A DNA stretch of 64,000 bases from Branchiostoma floridae (GCF_000003815.2 NC_049996.1:988169-1052168), one strand, 5' to 3'; shown: positions 43,208 to 57,500, numbered from the stretch's first letter. Made by a program: numbers and translations. The notes: a model not told the origin generated them from the sequence alone.

Positions 43208-44085
43208 ACTTATATAGACAGCGCTTTTTTGGTATACCTGGGACGGGGGGGGAGGGTTCTTTTGACCCCCCCGTTCGTAATTTCAAAACGGCTTAGGTTA
43301 CAATCACCAAATTTGAAGGGAATGATGTACTAGTAAAGTTTTATATTTTCTGTAATTTTTGTATCTTTATGACGTAATATGACGTAATTATGACGTCATA
43401 ATGTCATTTTGGGCTAAAATCGTCTAAATATGAAATTTCAGCTATACTTACAGGTATTAAACAAAACGATGACTATAAAGGTTACATTATCGGTGTCTAA
43501 GTCTGCCAAGTCTTTTGTTACCAATGACGACGACACTGACGCCTATATGACGTCAGAAAATGACGTCATTTGTGCGTCATCTTGGATCGACAAGCTTGAA
43601 TTCTCTAAAATACGATTTTTTTCTACATTTAACCCCAAAACTAAATCAAACTGGACTAGAAAGGTTCAAGTAATTGTCTTTTATAAGAAAATAAAAGATT
43701 TTGACGGTATTTGAGTAAATATAACATGTATTTATCATTGAAAATGTCATTGTCCGCCATCTTGGATTTCGACCCATGGCGTCATCAAATTAGCATTAGA
43801 ATTATGAATATTTGATTAGAAATGTGACTTTAAATTACACTGGATGTTAATGATACAGATAAAAAAGTTTGGTCTAGCAAGAAAACCTTGAAATCCCATA
43901 ATTCCAACTGAAATTATTAAATTTGATAAAATATGCCTGTCAGAAACCCGTTGCCAAACTAATTTTTTCATAGAATTGTTGCTAACAATATTTTAGGAAA
44001 GTTTCGTAGTCCTAGCATACTTCGTTCGGCAGTTATATGACGTCAAAGTTGGCGTGGGCACTTCTAGCCCCCCCCCTAGATAGGG
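43208..44085. mobile_element. TTAA-MITE family A, second copy, fused to family 1
   Basis: It follows TTAA (43204-43207) with a slightly decayed end (ACTTATATAGACAGCGC) and matches the copy at 39476 throughout. Sites TGACGTCA at 43391, 43548, 43561 and 44038. The X-box is lost by a small deletion (CCCGTTGCCAAACTAA). The right end CTAGATAGGG at 44085 is not followed by TTAA but directly by the interior of a family-1 element. Confidence 0.8.
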
Positions 44086-45001
44086 ACCCCAAAATGTTTT
44101 GTTCATAACATCTCAGTTCCAATTCCTATCGGTGATCATTGTACATACTTGCTTCGTCAATGTAAGAGGATTATTTCGACATGTTAAGGTGTTGCTAATT
44201 CCACCTCATTATCATAATTTATGCAAAAGGTCAGAAGGACCATCTTTTGCACTAAACCTATTCTGACCAGAGAGGGGAATTTTGAGGCCCTCAGCAACCT
44301 TTATGTCGCATAACTCATGGACGGCTAGTGCTAAAGCTACGAAACTTCGTCATATATCACAAAATATTGTTAGCAAAAATTTTTTGGTCAACAAATTAAA
44401 TTTTTCATTATTTTGGGTTGCCAAGGCAACGGAATTTGGATAGGCATATTTTCGCCAAAATTTGCCTATTTTGATTTAAACAAGGTTTTCTTGGTAAACA
44501 ATGCTTGTTTTCTTATAACAACAAATTTCTATGAAATTGAATGCTATTTTCATGATTCAAAATTTATAATTTATGCTAATTTTATGACGTCATTAGTCAA
44601 AGTCCAATATGGCTGCCCTCATTAGCTAAATGACGTCATAATGTCACCATATTATATGGTGATGACACAGAAGATATTATGAGGATTAAGTTTTACATGT
44701 TTATTATCCTCTAAATGTTTGGTGGTGATTAGATAAGTAGTTAGGGAGTTAGACTCAAAAAATTGTTTCAAAAGCTGCACTTTTTTGCTGGGGTCCGTTT
44801 GAACCCCAGACGGACTGATCACGTGCTTTCTTTATAGCTTCCACAGTATTGTACCAATCTTCATAAAAACTTAGGAAAAGGTATAGAAGACATTGGCTGA
44901 CAAAGTCACGAAAGGAATTTTTCTTCAGATTAAAAATGTTCAAATGGTACTTCAAAATTTACGCCTGGGGTCCAAATGGACCCCACTCGGGTGTTTGAGG
45001 G
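44086..45001. mobile_element. TTAA-MITE family 1, copy lacking its left terminus
   Basis: It begins ACCCCAAAATGTTTTGTTCAT, about 55 bp into the reference copy at 27402, and ends CTCGGGTGTTTGAGGG before TTAA (45002-45005). TGACGTCA lies at 44585-44592 and 44631-44638. The X-box position has GTTGCCAAGGCAAC, one substitution from the palindrome. The missing left end and the abrupt junction with family A show recombination rather than simple transposition. Confidence 0.8.
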
Positions 45002-45846
45002 TTAATTAGCTAATTTTGCTAAACCCGTTGCATTATGTAAAATGATAAGAAATTTTCACATTGTTACCACCAACATGTTAGGAAAATATATCAATTTTAG
45101 TAGTCCTACTAAAGGTAATTTGTCTTTTAGTCAACGTCGAAGCCGGCTAGGGCAAGTATCTATATAGGTGTAATTGATTTGCTTTGCTTGCAACAGCCAG
45201 TTAAGCCGCTTGTCAGCAAGGAAGGCGGAGGAAGGGACCAAGCCTTAATTCAGGTCAGTAGATCTGGACCAAAGGATCAGGAGACTGGTTGACAGCTTGT
45301 TGGTGAGCGCTGTACTTGGAGTACGTATATAGAGTCTAATCTTTTTAGAAATATTAAAATAATGTCATTAAATTGAAAAAAAATGATCATAAGATCACGA
45401 GTAGTTTATGAGAAAATGGAGGTACAATTAGCATGTTTTTAATACAAATACATGTGATAAAAATCATGTATTCGGCTAAAAATTTAAATTTTCTTATTCC
45501 ACCCAGGCAGCTGTAAAGGGAAACATTTCGGGTCAAGACATTAATAAATGGCATGTCAAAGCTGTAATTTTACGGTTTAAATCTTCCACAGTAAAAGTGT
45601 GCTGGTTAGTTTTAGAGAAACTAAATTTCTGACAAATTTTTAAGGTTAATGTTATATTCCAACGACTCAGATACTCATAAATAATTAGCAGTAGCTTTTG
45701 ATATTTCAGCCAAAAATGGATATTTATCTTTGTGCAAAATTCCAACTCATTCTATTAAAAAGAGCTTGCTGAACCAAGTGATATCAAAAGCTATTAACTA
45801 TCCAAACTTCATGACGATAGCAAGCCCATTTTACCATTTCAATAAA

Positions 45847-46640
45847 CCCTCAGACCACTGCATGAGCTCAAAACTGACCCCAGGGCTATATTCATATGTG
45901 ATATTGTGACAATTATATTAAAAAAAAATCCTTCCATATGTTTGTTTGCAATTTATAACTTCTCATACGTTTTTACTGACATTGGCTCGTAGTTTGTTAA
46001 GTTATCCTAAAAAGTTCATGCATGGTCCAGCGGGGTCAAAATGACCTCAGCACAATGTGTATTTTCTAAAACAAACTTTTGGGGACCGTCGACCAAACTA
46101 CGTATCGTATGCATGACTAGTTCATTTTTAGACAATGGTGTGCATGTAAACCAAAATTATGGTAAGAACTTTTGTATCATTATAATGTTAAATGACGACA
46201 TTATTACATCATCTAGCTGATATAAGTCGCCATATTGGATATTGACTGATTGCATCATCAAATTAGAATAAATAATGAATATTGTATTATGAAATTTACG
46301 TTGAATTCCATAAGATATCATAAACAAGTGCTGTTTAAAAAAAACAACTAAAACTTCATTGGCAAAATTTTGTAAAGAATATGCCTTTTTTGAATACAGT
46401 TGAAATTGCATATTTAAAAATGATGAACTTTCCTTTTTCACTTAAAATGTTTGCTATCAGCCTTGTTTTGGGGGAAATTTTACCAGGTTGGGGGGTCCTA
46501 GCTTTTGCCGGTCTGTCATCCTGTCATTCCTTTCTGCAGTTATCCTCTTTGAAATGTCTTGACAAAAACGCCCCTGCAGTTCTAACATTATAAATTAGTA
46601 GGCTAAACTTTGCCCCAGTTTGCCATGACACTATAAGCTA
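45847..46640. mobile_element. decayed TTAA-MITE family C copy (reverse orientation)
   Basis: It starts CCCTCAGACCACTGCATGAG and, in reverse complement, matches 17540-17819 (AAGTTATAAATTGCAAACAAA, ATAAGTTAGGATAAC-like words and GGGGTCA...TGACC). The match continues more weakly to about 46640, where the right end is not identifiable. Flanks 45006-45846 and 46641-47269 show no gene. Confidence 0.5.
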
Positions 46641-47271
46641 TCTACCACACAAATTTCAACACCATTTCATGACCGGTTCAAGAGATACATTGAAAAAAAC
46701 TAATACGACGCATAATTCTCATTGATTATGCAAATGTACATTATTCATTTTGTACAGTATCGTCTAAGGTACCTACATAAAACAATCATGAAAATCTTCT
46801 GTTCCTTTCATGGTTATTCCCTTAAGAACTTTTTGACAGAAATGCCCCTGCTATGCCAAAACTAGTGACTAGATGGGGGGGGGGGGGCTTATGTCACTTC
46901 TTCCTGAGCACAAGAGCTATCTAACACCCAAAAATCATGACCGTAGCTCGTTCGGAACATGAGATAGAAAAAACAGAAGTTACGCTGCAGTACCAAATGA
47001 ATCTGATAAGGGCCTAAAAGCATTTCCAGCTTCCATCACAACCTACCAAAACACCAAGTATGAAACCAATCCACCCAGCCGTTCTTGAGTTATCTTGTTG
47101 ACAGAGAGACAGACACATAAACGATTTATACATATACGATTTCCGATATATACAAAGCCGTAGTCTGTTATGATATTTGTATTTTAAATGGATCCAACAA
47201 GGACTCCGTTACAAATCCGAACATCCGAAACCGTTTTTCCAAATCATTACGGCAAAATCCGAGAAGAAGTA

Positions 47272-47478
47272 CTGTAAATGCAGAAATATTCACGGTTGAT
47301 TACTGTTCGCGGTTTTCGCTGTGACCGGTTTACCGCAAACTTGAATCAACCGCGAACAGTTTTCTATTATGGTATTAGACTGCAGTTTATGGTGTTACCG
47401 CAAAATGAACACCACCGCGAAAAGTCATGTTCCTGCTACCGCGAAATTAAATCCCCGTGAAATTAAATGCATTTACAG
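47272..47478. mobile_element. 207-bp MITE with CTGTAAATGCA ends and TA duplication
   Basis: Left end CTGTAAATGCAGAAATATTC and right end GAAATTAAATGCATTTACAG are inverted for 11 bp and flanked by TA on both sides (47270-47271 and 47479-47480). Internally it repeats CGCGGTT/ACCGCGAA words typical of a widespread short element of marine invertebrates. There is no coding capacity. Confidence 0.7.
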
Positions 47479-48498
47479 TATTTCAAAAATACGAAATATT
47501 ATTAAGATTCGTATTCATTCTGTATTCTGTCTCTTTTTTTTAATGAATGCTTAACAGATCCGAACATCGGATTCTGTTATTCGGAACCTAAAATATGACA
47601 GAATGCACAAAGGATTTTCGAAGAATACTGTGCCTTTGCCACAGATGTTGTCAGAATTAGAATATGAACTGCACAAAATCTATCACATCTTCCAACCAAG
47701 AATATCTTTTAATTTGTCGCAATTCCGCGTAACTATATACAACACGGAAACTTTGATAAAACGCCTTTTATATCTGTACTACACCCAAAACTAACTTTTT
47801 CTTCCGCCGAATTAGCACGATGTGTCTTGTTAGTAATTCATGGATTTGTAAGTCCCTAGTCTCGGATTCGTGACGTATTCATCGTTTGTTTTACTGTGGT
47901 CTTTGTCCGTTTGTCAGATTTTGTACAGACCTACTGAATGTCTTGGACGATTCAAGATTCCATACTGCCGGGTGTCGAATTCGTGCTGTAATCGTCGACC
48001 ACCCCCTTGTGGCCTATGTCATTTTTAAAATCTAAAAAGATTTTGTTAGGATCTGTCAAAGTCTCCTCTGCAGTGCTGTCGTTTTGGTAATTCGTAAATC
48101 CGTAAAATTACGCCTATATTTTTACGGATTTTGTGCAGACAGGGACCCGCTTAATTCCGACAGTCGGATTCACCGTGGTTCCTGGTTGTACTTATCAAAT
48201 ACCATTGTAAATAGATATCAGTAGTGCGGTTTTTATTTAATTTTTTTAAACAAAATCATTGACACAGGTACGCTGCCGTCTTCGCAATGATGCACATTTC
48301 GAGATCGTTGGATTCATCAGGATTCAATGTCATTCTGTACAGTGACAGTAATTTGTCACAACTTGCTTAGTGGAAAGTGTGATTCTTTATTTAATAGGAT
48401 AGCTTATATGGTAGCATGATATGAGTTACTGATTAGGAAAATCCGAGTGTTTATTATTTCTTTTCCATTTTCATGTTAACAGCTCGGCTCTGATTGCA
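47479..48498 (+). other. upstream region of NXPE gene 2
   Basis: No gene or clear element is seen. It is expected to contain the promoter of the gene starting at 48499. No core promoter motif can be assigned with confidence. Confidence 0.35.
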
Positions 48499-48567
48499 AT
48501 GAAGACATTCAAACAACCGTTGGCTATAATTCTTTGTCTCATCTGCGTCGTTTCAATCGTGTATCAG
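48499..48567 (+). CDS. NXPE gene 2, exon 1 (signal anchor)
   Basis: ATG at 48499, 23 codons ending Gln (CAG) at the donor CAG|GTAGCT (48568). Lys-containing N-terminus and a hydrophobic core LAIILCLICVVSIVY. Phase 0, as in gene 1 exon 1, and in frame with exon 2. Confidence 0.75.
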
Positions 48568-51500
48568 GTAGCTCTAACTTATTTGCTTTTCTTAAAAGCT
48601 AAACTTTTTATGTTAATTTATAGCGGGCTTTTTTGGTCAATCTGGGGCGGAGGAGGGGGTTAAGGCCCGTGCCTTCTAACTCATGTTACTTATCAAATAA
48701 CTTATCATATGAACACTAAATTGTAAGTAAGTGATGTCGACATCGTTGTTAAAGATTATAAAAATTATAAGCTTTTATGACGTAATCTGAATTTACCCTA
48801 TTCAGACGGGGTGGTGTGGGCTTTTGAGGCCTGCGGTAAATTTCATGTCGCATAACGCTAGAATGCCTTACACTAGGGCTAACAAACCTGGTGAATTTTC
48901 CTTAAAGACCAATGTGGTACTATAAAATTACCCAATAAATTCGGCCAACGTAAGCTATCGGGTTCAGTGTGCAACAGGCTCTCATACAGTGAACATGGTA
49001 GCTACCTGTTTTGTTTGTTAAAAAAATCCTCGAACACACTGGCAGATACCTGTTTTGTATCTAAAACAATAAGAAAAAAGTTTATCCGTAGTTTTTTGTA
49101 CTTTAATTTTTCTCTTACTGATGAAAAAAAGTTGATGCTGATTGACATTTAAAAAAAAATGATATATTCAATACAGCAGTAAGGACTGATTTCACCATAT
49201 ATTATAAACATTCAGATTGACGCCATGCATATCTTAGATATTGATTTGCCTCCGTTATCTTATATCTACCACCTTGAATTTCAAAAGATACATTTTTGTC
49301 AGAAAATTATCGCAAAAGATAAAAGGAATGGACTAAAATCATTCAAATTGCACTTTTTTGTGAAAAAAAGGTGCAATTTAGTTACAAAGTCAAAGGATAA
49401 AAAGCTTAGCTTTCTTCATCCGGTCATCTTTTATTTTGGCCAATGACATCATCAAATTAGCATAATCTATTCATTTCCAGTTATGAGATACGTTTTTGAT
49501 AACGTTTGATTTTATTAATGCTAAAGTAGTAGAAATATAGCAAATGAACGGGACAATACATTGTTATAACCTAAATAGCGATTTTTGTCTTAAATGCCCG
49601 CCAACATACGGTTGCCATAACATAACAAAAAATGAAAATTTTCAAAACTAAAGCAGCTCTTGCCAACTAGATTTTAAGAAAATAGAGGGGTATTAGCCGT
49701 TCTGGCGTTATACAACAACATGAAAAAAACACCCCCTCAGTCTGAATATAGTCGGGAATACGAAATCGTGTTTTTAGCTTATTCAAATTTTTTGGGGTCA
49801 ATCTTTAACTGGGGGAGGAATTTTAGACCCGCCCTTAGTAAGTCAAGTTACTGTTTAAAGACTAATAATACGACCACACCATTTTAAGAGAATGGTGAAG
49901 ACATAATATCTAAAAGAAATTTAGAAATTTGAAGCCATGATGACGTAATATAACGTCATCGTTTTAAATGTATTGACAAAACGTGAAAAATTATCCAAAT
50001 TTTTCTTTTGAAAAATTTGTTGCCAAATAAGTTCCAATAAAACCTACCAAATTTGGTGGCTCTAGCGTAAGCCTGTCTAACGTTATGCGACATGAAAGTT
50101 GGCACAGGCCTTAAAAATGGTCTGAATGGGGTTTAACTGTGATAAATAGATAAAAAATATGCCAAAACTGTAATGGAATATATATGGGTATATTATCATC
50201 AAGGCATTTATGTACCAAATTTCAGGTCATTCGGCTGTTATACTAGGGTACATGGGGATAAAACATACATACATATTGCCAAAAACCTCAATAAAATCAT
50301 TTTAAAGGCAGATATGAATAAAAATGGAATAAAAATGAAGAAAAAACTCGGTATTGATCCACTCCACCTTTGTGTCAAATTTTTAGGTAATTTTGTTCTG
50401 GATCGACGGAGATACCGTGTTTTGAATATTTGACAGGAGAAGAAAAAGAAAAAGATGAAGAAGAAACAATGCGAATACAATATATTTCACCATGTGGTAT
50501 GGCTAAAATATCATCAAAATGACTGAAGAACGGTGTGTGTGTGTGTGTGTGTGTGTATTATCCATTTATTCATTTATTGATATTTACATATGTATATATT
50601 TGTTAACGTCAAAGCTTCCGTTTTATTTTTCAGATTCAATTAAAGAGTGTTAAAAATAAAGGGACCTACCAAACGCCATTGTCAGCTCTGTGGATAAAAA
50701 GACACAAAATACACATTTCTCAATCTCGTTACAAGAATGGATCAATCAACTTTAGTAAAGTCACAAAAACCCTCTTTATCAGTGTGGTCGACGCTCAACC
50801 AAAGTACCATGTTGGGCAACTACTTTTAATCAAAGTCGTTGCAAAAGATTCGAAAGGCCGTGCGAAATCACATGGAGGCGACTTTTTTCGAACCAAGCTT
50901 TTGAGCACCGCTCCTGTTATGGCTAGTACCACCGGAAGAGTCACAGACTTAAACAATGGGACTTATATCGCCAGATTTAAGCTGAGTTGGCCGGGGAATC
51001 TTTCAGTTTCAGTTCAACTTACACATTCAAGCGAAGCTGTAGAAGTTTTAAAAAGAATCCGGGACAAAGTCCCAAAAAGACGAATCATGATATGTGGCTT
51101 TATGGATGAAGACACGAACAATTCTGAGTGGACGACTTGCACAAATAATGTCGTTAAACACGTCAATCTTCGCGATGTTTGTGAATTTTCCAAACCAACT
51201 ATAAACGTATCATTTTACTGCCAACGCCCGAAGCATCCAATTCACTGTGCGTCCATCACGGCATGTCATCGAAACCGTACGGGTACTTTATCCTTGCAGA
51301 ATAAGATAGTCAATGCAGATGAAAAAAAGCTGTTCTCAAGGTAACCACTAGTATTACGAGCAGTATTGCGATAATTACTATTTCAATTTGATCAGCGGGG
51401 TATACTATTTTCATTGCTTTTAGAACCAGTGAAGTTTAACCCTATCCAGAGGGTAAAAGTGCCTAAGCCAACTTTGACGTCGTGTGCTAGGACTACGAGA

Positions 51501-54500
51501 CTTGGTGACTATTTCTAAAATATTGTTAGCAACAATTCTTTGACAAAAATTTAGTTTGTGATTTTTTGTGTTTCTGACAGGCATATTTTACCAAATTTAC
51601 TAATTTCAGAATGAATTATGGGATTTCAGAGTTTTACTGCTAAACCAAACGTGTTTATCTATATCATTAAGATCCTGTATAATTTTAAGTTACATTTCTA
51701 ATTAATTGTTCATAATTTATGCTCATTTGATTACGTCATGGGTCAAAATCCAAGATGGCGGACAATGCCATTTTCAACGAAAAAATCATGTTATTTTTAC
51801 TCAAATTCCGTCAAATTTTTTGTTTTCTTACAAAAAACAATCATTTGAACCTTTTTAATCAACTTCCATTAGGTTTGGGGGTTATATGTGGAAAAATCGT
51901 ATATTAGAAAATTCAAGCTTATCCAAGATGGCGGACAAATGACGTAATTTTCTGACGTCATATCGGCATCAGTGTCGTCGTCATTGGCAACCAAAGACTT
52001 GGCAGACTTAGACACCGATACGATAACCTTTAAGTCATCGTTTTCTTTATACCTTTAAGTTTAGCGGAAATTTCATATGTAGACGATTTTAGCTTCAACT
52101 AGAAAGGCCGAAATTTGCGAGAGAAAACAATACACATCAGCAATCTCCCTCTATGTGCAATAACAAAATTATCAATTTGAAAANNNNNNNNNNNNNNNNN
52201 NNNNNNNNNNNNNNNNNNNNNNNNNNNNNNNNNNNNNNNNNNNNNNNNNNNNNNNNNNNNNNNNNNNNNNNNNNNNNNNNNNNTAGCCCCACTGACAGAC
52301 TGTGACATACTAGTAGTCACCAATGTCCAAAATATGAATTAACCCTCAAACACCCGAGTGGGGTCCATTTGGACCACAGGCGTAAATTTTGAAGTACCAT
52401 TTCAACATTTTTGATCTGAAGAAACTTCCTTCCGTGACTTTGTTAGGCAATATCTTCTATACCTTCTCCTAAGTTTTTATGAAGATTGGTACAATACTCT
52501 GGAAGCTATAAAGAAAGTCCGTGACCAGTCCGTCTGGACCCCAGCCAAAAAGTGCAGCTTTTGAAATAAAGTTTTGAGTCTAACTCCCTAACTACTTATC
52601 CTATCCAAACTTTCAGGGGATAATAAACATGTAAAACTAAATCCTCATAGAAACTTCTGTGTCATCACCATATAATATGACGACATTATGACGTCATTTA
52701 GCTTATAAGGGCGGCCATCTCGGATTTTGACTAGTGACGCCGTAAAAATAAGCATACATCATAAATTTTGAATCATAAAAATAGCATTGAACTTCATAGA
52801 ATGTTATTGTTGTAAGAAAATAAGCATGTTTTACCAAGAAAACATTGTTTAAATCGAAATTGGAATTTTTTTGCAAAAATATGCCTGTCAGAATTCCGTT
52901 GCCATGTCAACCCCAAATAATGATGAATTTATTTTTTTGACAAAAATTTTGCTTACAATATTTTGTGTTATATCACCAAGTTTCATAGCCCCAGCCGTTC
53001 ATAAGTTACGCTACATAATAGTTGCTGAGAGCCTCAAAATTCCCCTCTCTGATCAGAATAGGTTTAGTGCAAAACATGGTCCTTCTGATCTTTTGCATAC
53101 ATTATGATAATGAGGTGGAATTAGCAACACCTTAACATGTCAAAATATTCCTTTTAGATTGACGAAGCAATGTATGAACAATGATCACCGATAGGAATTG
53201 GAACTGAGATTTTATGAACAAAACATTTTGGGGTCCGTTTGGACCCCACTCGGTCATTTTAGTCGCAAAAAAAGGTCGGGTGCTTGAGGGTTCAGAAAAA
53301 AAAACCTCCGTGCAAGAGTGGACTCTTCAAGCCCCCACCTTGTAAAATTGCAAAATATACCAGTCCAAAAATACACCCATTGAAAGACTTTACATCATCC
53401 CCAGTCCAAAGATGAATTTAAAAAAATTGAAACCCTCCGTGTAACAATGGACTCTTCCAGATAACACCGGGCTCACTGATTGGCAGCCAAATCCTCATCA
53501 CGATATTGATTCGGGCTATGCTATTGGTTACCTTTTTAATCAAGTTGTGTTGGCTTATATTCCCGCACTCTCTCCTGAACGTCAGTCGAGCATTCGACAC
53601 CGTGTGGCATGATGTTCTCACCTATAAACTCTCCCGTTACGGTGTCAAGGGAGCCCTTAACAAGCCCTGAACGAATCTCCACCTGGTTCGTTGACTGGGG
53701 CCTGCAGCTCCATCCGGATAAGTGTAAGGTCATGTGTATAAAGTCCCATCCAATTAAATTACAGCTACCTACCCTCTACATAGCTGGGCAGATAGCTGAA
53801 GTGCCGTTTTATACTCACCTGGGCACTACCATCCACCAGACCGTACGCTGGACTGAACATGTCCAGACCACATCTATCAAGGCCAGGAGAACTCTGGGAT
53901 TCCTGTGGAAACTCCGAGGCAGGTTATCCCGGGAGGCACTAGAGATGGCGCACAACACTATTGTCTGACCTAAACTGGAGCACGCTTCTGTACTGCTAGG
54001 GTACTTGGCTTCTTAATCCAGCAAGATGTCGGAGCGAGTTCACTACCAAGCCGCCTGCCTTGTCATCGAGGCCGCAAGGCGAACACCATCAAGCGTCGTT
54101 ATGCAAGAGGTTAGATGGGACAGCCTGGCAACTAGAAGACATTTCCAGTCTATGGCTTTCATGTTCAAACTTGCAAACGGCTTAGTCCCCCCTCATCTGT
54201 AACCACTGATACCAACCACGCGAGGAGAGCACAGAGCCACACGTTTACAGCTCCGTAACTCTACGCACCTACATTCCCCTCGCTGTAGGACACACACTTA
54301 CAGATCTTCCTTCATCCCTTATGCTTCCCGACTTTGGATCGAATTGCCGTAATCAGTAAAGCAATCCCAAAACCCGTGCATGTTCAAGCAGAGATTACGG
54401 TCCTTGAATGCCTAATTTATTTTTTAAAACACATCTTGAATGTAGATGTATTGTATTTAACTTTATTAGTTTTAACCAATGCTCCATCTTCTTAGTGTAT

Positions 54501-57500
54501 CGATGTAATGCATATATGGATAGTTAAGTGTTACCTCAAAATGGGGTCAACGACCTTGAGGTAATTGACCCTCTGTGGCCATCGGAAAAGGACCCCAAAG
54601 TCCCCGCAAAATCGTTTTGAAGTGGTATAAATAATACATGCCATAAATAATACAGGGGTCACTTAAATGAATATCTAGTGCACCCCTGTACCAAAATTTA
54701 GGTCATTTGGTTGCAAAACCAGTGTACAGGAGCCAAAAGTGTCATTTTTTTTGGTAAAAAAAATTGCAATAATATCGCAAAATTACGCATCTGTGGTACT
54801 GAATGCCAACAGTGCTATTGAATCCATGTGCGCATATGTGGAGAGATTTCAGCTCAATTGGTTGTGAAACCAGGTTACAGGAGCAAAAAAATGTACTTTT
54901 TTGTCAAGAAAATCGCAAAATTTTGTATTACTGTATGCCAAAACTGTTATTGACTCTATGTGTACATATAATCAAGGTACCTCTGTACCAAATTTCAGGT
55001 CATTCTGATGTAAGACCAGGGTACAAGGGTCAAAATATACAGTTTTGGTAAAAAAATTGCCAAAAAACCTCAATAAAATCATTTTAAAGGCAGATATGGA
55101 AAAAGAAAAAGAAAAAAAGAAGACATGGGGCTATTGGCCCATTCCACCTTTGTGCAAAATTTCAAGTCAATCAGTTTAGGAATGACGGAGATAACGTGTT
55201 TCGAAGACTTGACATGAGAAAGAAGAAGAAAGAAGAAACATTACGAATACAATGTAGATATATAGAAATACAGATATGACATTTTGACGTCATAATTGCG
55301 TTGAAGTACGTCATGACGATACCAAACTTAAAGAAAACATAAAACTTTACTAGTACATCATCCCCTCCAAATTAGTGATCNNNNNNNNNNNNNNNNNNNN
55401 NNNNNNNNNNNNNNNNNNNNNNNNNNNNNNNNNNNNNNNNNNNNNNNNNNNNNNNNNNNNNNNNNNNNNNNNNNNNNNNNCCCCCCCCCCCCCCTTCGTA
55501 ATTTCAAAACGACTTGGTTAACGATCACCAAATTTGACGGTGATGCACTAGTGAAGTTTTATATTTTACGTAATTTTGGTATCGTAATTACATTATATTA
55601 CGTAATTATGACGCCATAGCGTCGAATTTTGGGCTAATATTGTCCTTATATGGAATTTCCGATATACACAAAAGTATTCAACAAAACGATGACTATAAAG
55701 GGTAAGTTGTTTTTTTAATTAAGTCTGCCAAGTCTGACGCCTTTATGACCACAGAAAATGACCGCCGTTTTTGATCGACAAGCTTGGATTTTCTAAAAAC
55801 GATTTTTTCGACATATAATCCCCAAACCCAATATATATATATGGCCTCCTTAGGACAATATTGACCATGGTAAAATCCTAATTGATATCCGCCCTACAGC
55901 GTCGACTGTGGCTAAACAGTCCTATACGAGAATGACAGTCTCTGCCGCATAGGGCACATCTGTAAGCTGACTCAGGTCTGTTGCAGAGCTCTTTTCGCAG
56001 GATCCGCTTTTCTTCTGCCATGCGCATAAGTCTGGTTTCTCCTGATTTTAGCTGCCTGGATAGTGTGCATCTCCAGCTGGATCTGTCATTTGCAAGGTCC
56101 TCCCAGTGCTCCGTGTCAATATCAAGAGCCCTTAGGTCCCTCTTGCTGTTCTCTTTGAAACGTAGCTGTGGCCGTCCGGTGTTTCTCTTTCCTGAGATCA
56201 GTTCTCCGTAGCGTAGGTCTTTGGGGATGCGGCCATCCTCCATGCGACGGACGTGGCCCAGCCAGCGTAGTCTGCGTTGTCTGAGGAGGGTGAACATGGT
56301 TGGGAGGCCAGCACGAGACAGCACTTCGGCATTGGTGACTTTGTCCTGCCATGATATGCCCAGGATGCGACGAATACACCTCATGTGGAAGGCATTTAAC
56401 CTGCTCTCCTGCTTGGCATAGGTGGACCACGTTTCGCTCCCATAGAGAAGTGTGCTGAGGACGCAAGCGTTGTACACGGCCATCTTGGTCTTGACAGATA
56501 GTTTGGGGTTCTCCCAGACTCGTGCGGTGAGACGGGCGAGTGTAGTTACAGCCTTTCCAATCCTCTTGTCAATTTCCTTGTCCAAGGAAAGATTGTTGCT
56601 GGCGGTGGACCCGAGGTATGTGAAATGATTCACAACCTTCAGTTTGTAGTCACCGACGGTGATGGCTGGTGGTTCCTCTACACCCTGGCCCAACACTTCT
56701 GTCTTCTTGAGGCTGATGATCAGGCCAAAGTCCTGGCATGCCTGGGAGAAGCGGTCCATCAGGGACAGGAGTCCCTGCTCTGTATGCGCTGCAAGTCCGG
56801 CGTCATCAGCGAACAGTAGGTCTCTTATCAGAGCTTCGCGTACCTTTGTTTTGGCCCTAAGGCGGCTGAGGTTGAACAGCTTGCCATCTGATCTTGTGCG
56901 GAGGTAGATTCCCTCTGTTGCGGTACCAAAGGCGTGCTTTAGGAGCAGGGCGAAGAAGATCCCGCACAGCGTAGGAGCCAGAACGCAGCCTTGCTTCACT
57001 CCGCTGCGTATGTCAAACGGCTCGGATATGCTGCCACTGTATAGTACCGTCCCCTTCATGTTGGTGTGGAAGGATTCAATGAGGCTCTGCAGCTTGGGTG
57101 AACAGCCTATCTTGGGAAGGATCTTGAAGAGGCCCTCTCTACTTACCGTATCAAATGCCTTGGTGAGATCGATGAAAGCAATGTACAGGGGCATGTTCTG
57201 TTCTCTGCACTTCTCTTGCAGCTGACGGAGAGAAAAGATCATGTCTATAGTCGATCTGTTGGCGCGGAATCCACACTGCGACTCAGGATAGACACGCTCG
57301 GCAAGCTGTTGTAGGCGGGCTAGGATGACTTTAGCATAGATCTTGCCGACCACGCTGAGCAGTGAGATGCCCCGGTAGTTGTTGCAGTCACTTCTCTCTC
57401 CCTTGTTTTTGTAGAGGGTGACAATCTTGGCATCTCGCATGTCCTCTGGCACCGCACTTTCCTTCCAGCACTGACAGAGAAGTAGCGGGACTGACTGTAG

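Noticed and set aside
50533-50556. (GT)n tract as a regulatory element
   Set aside because: Ordinary microsatellite; no evidence of function.
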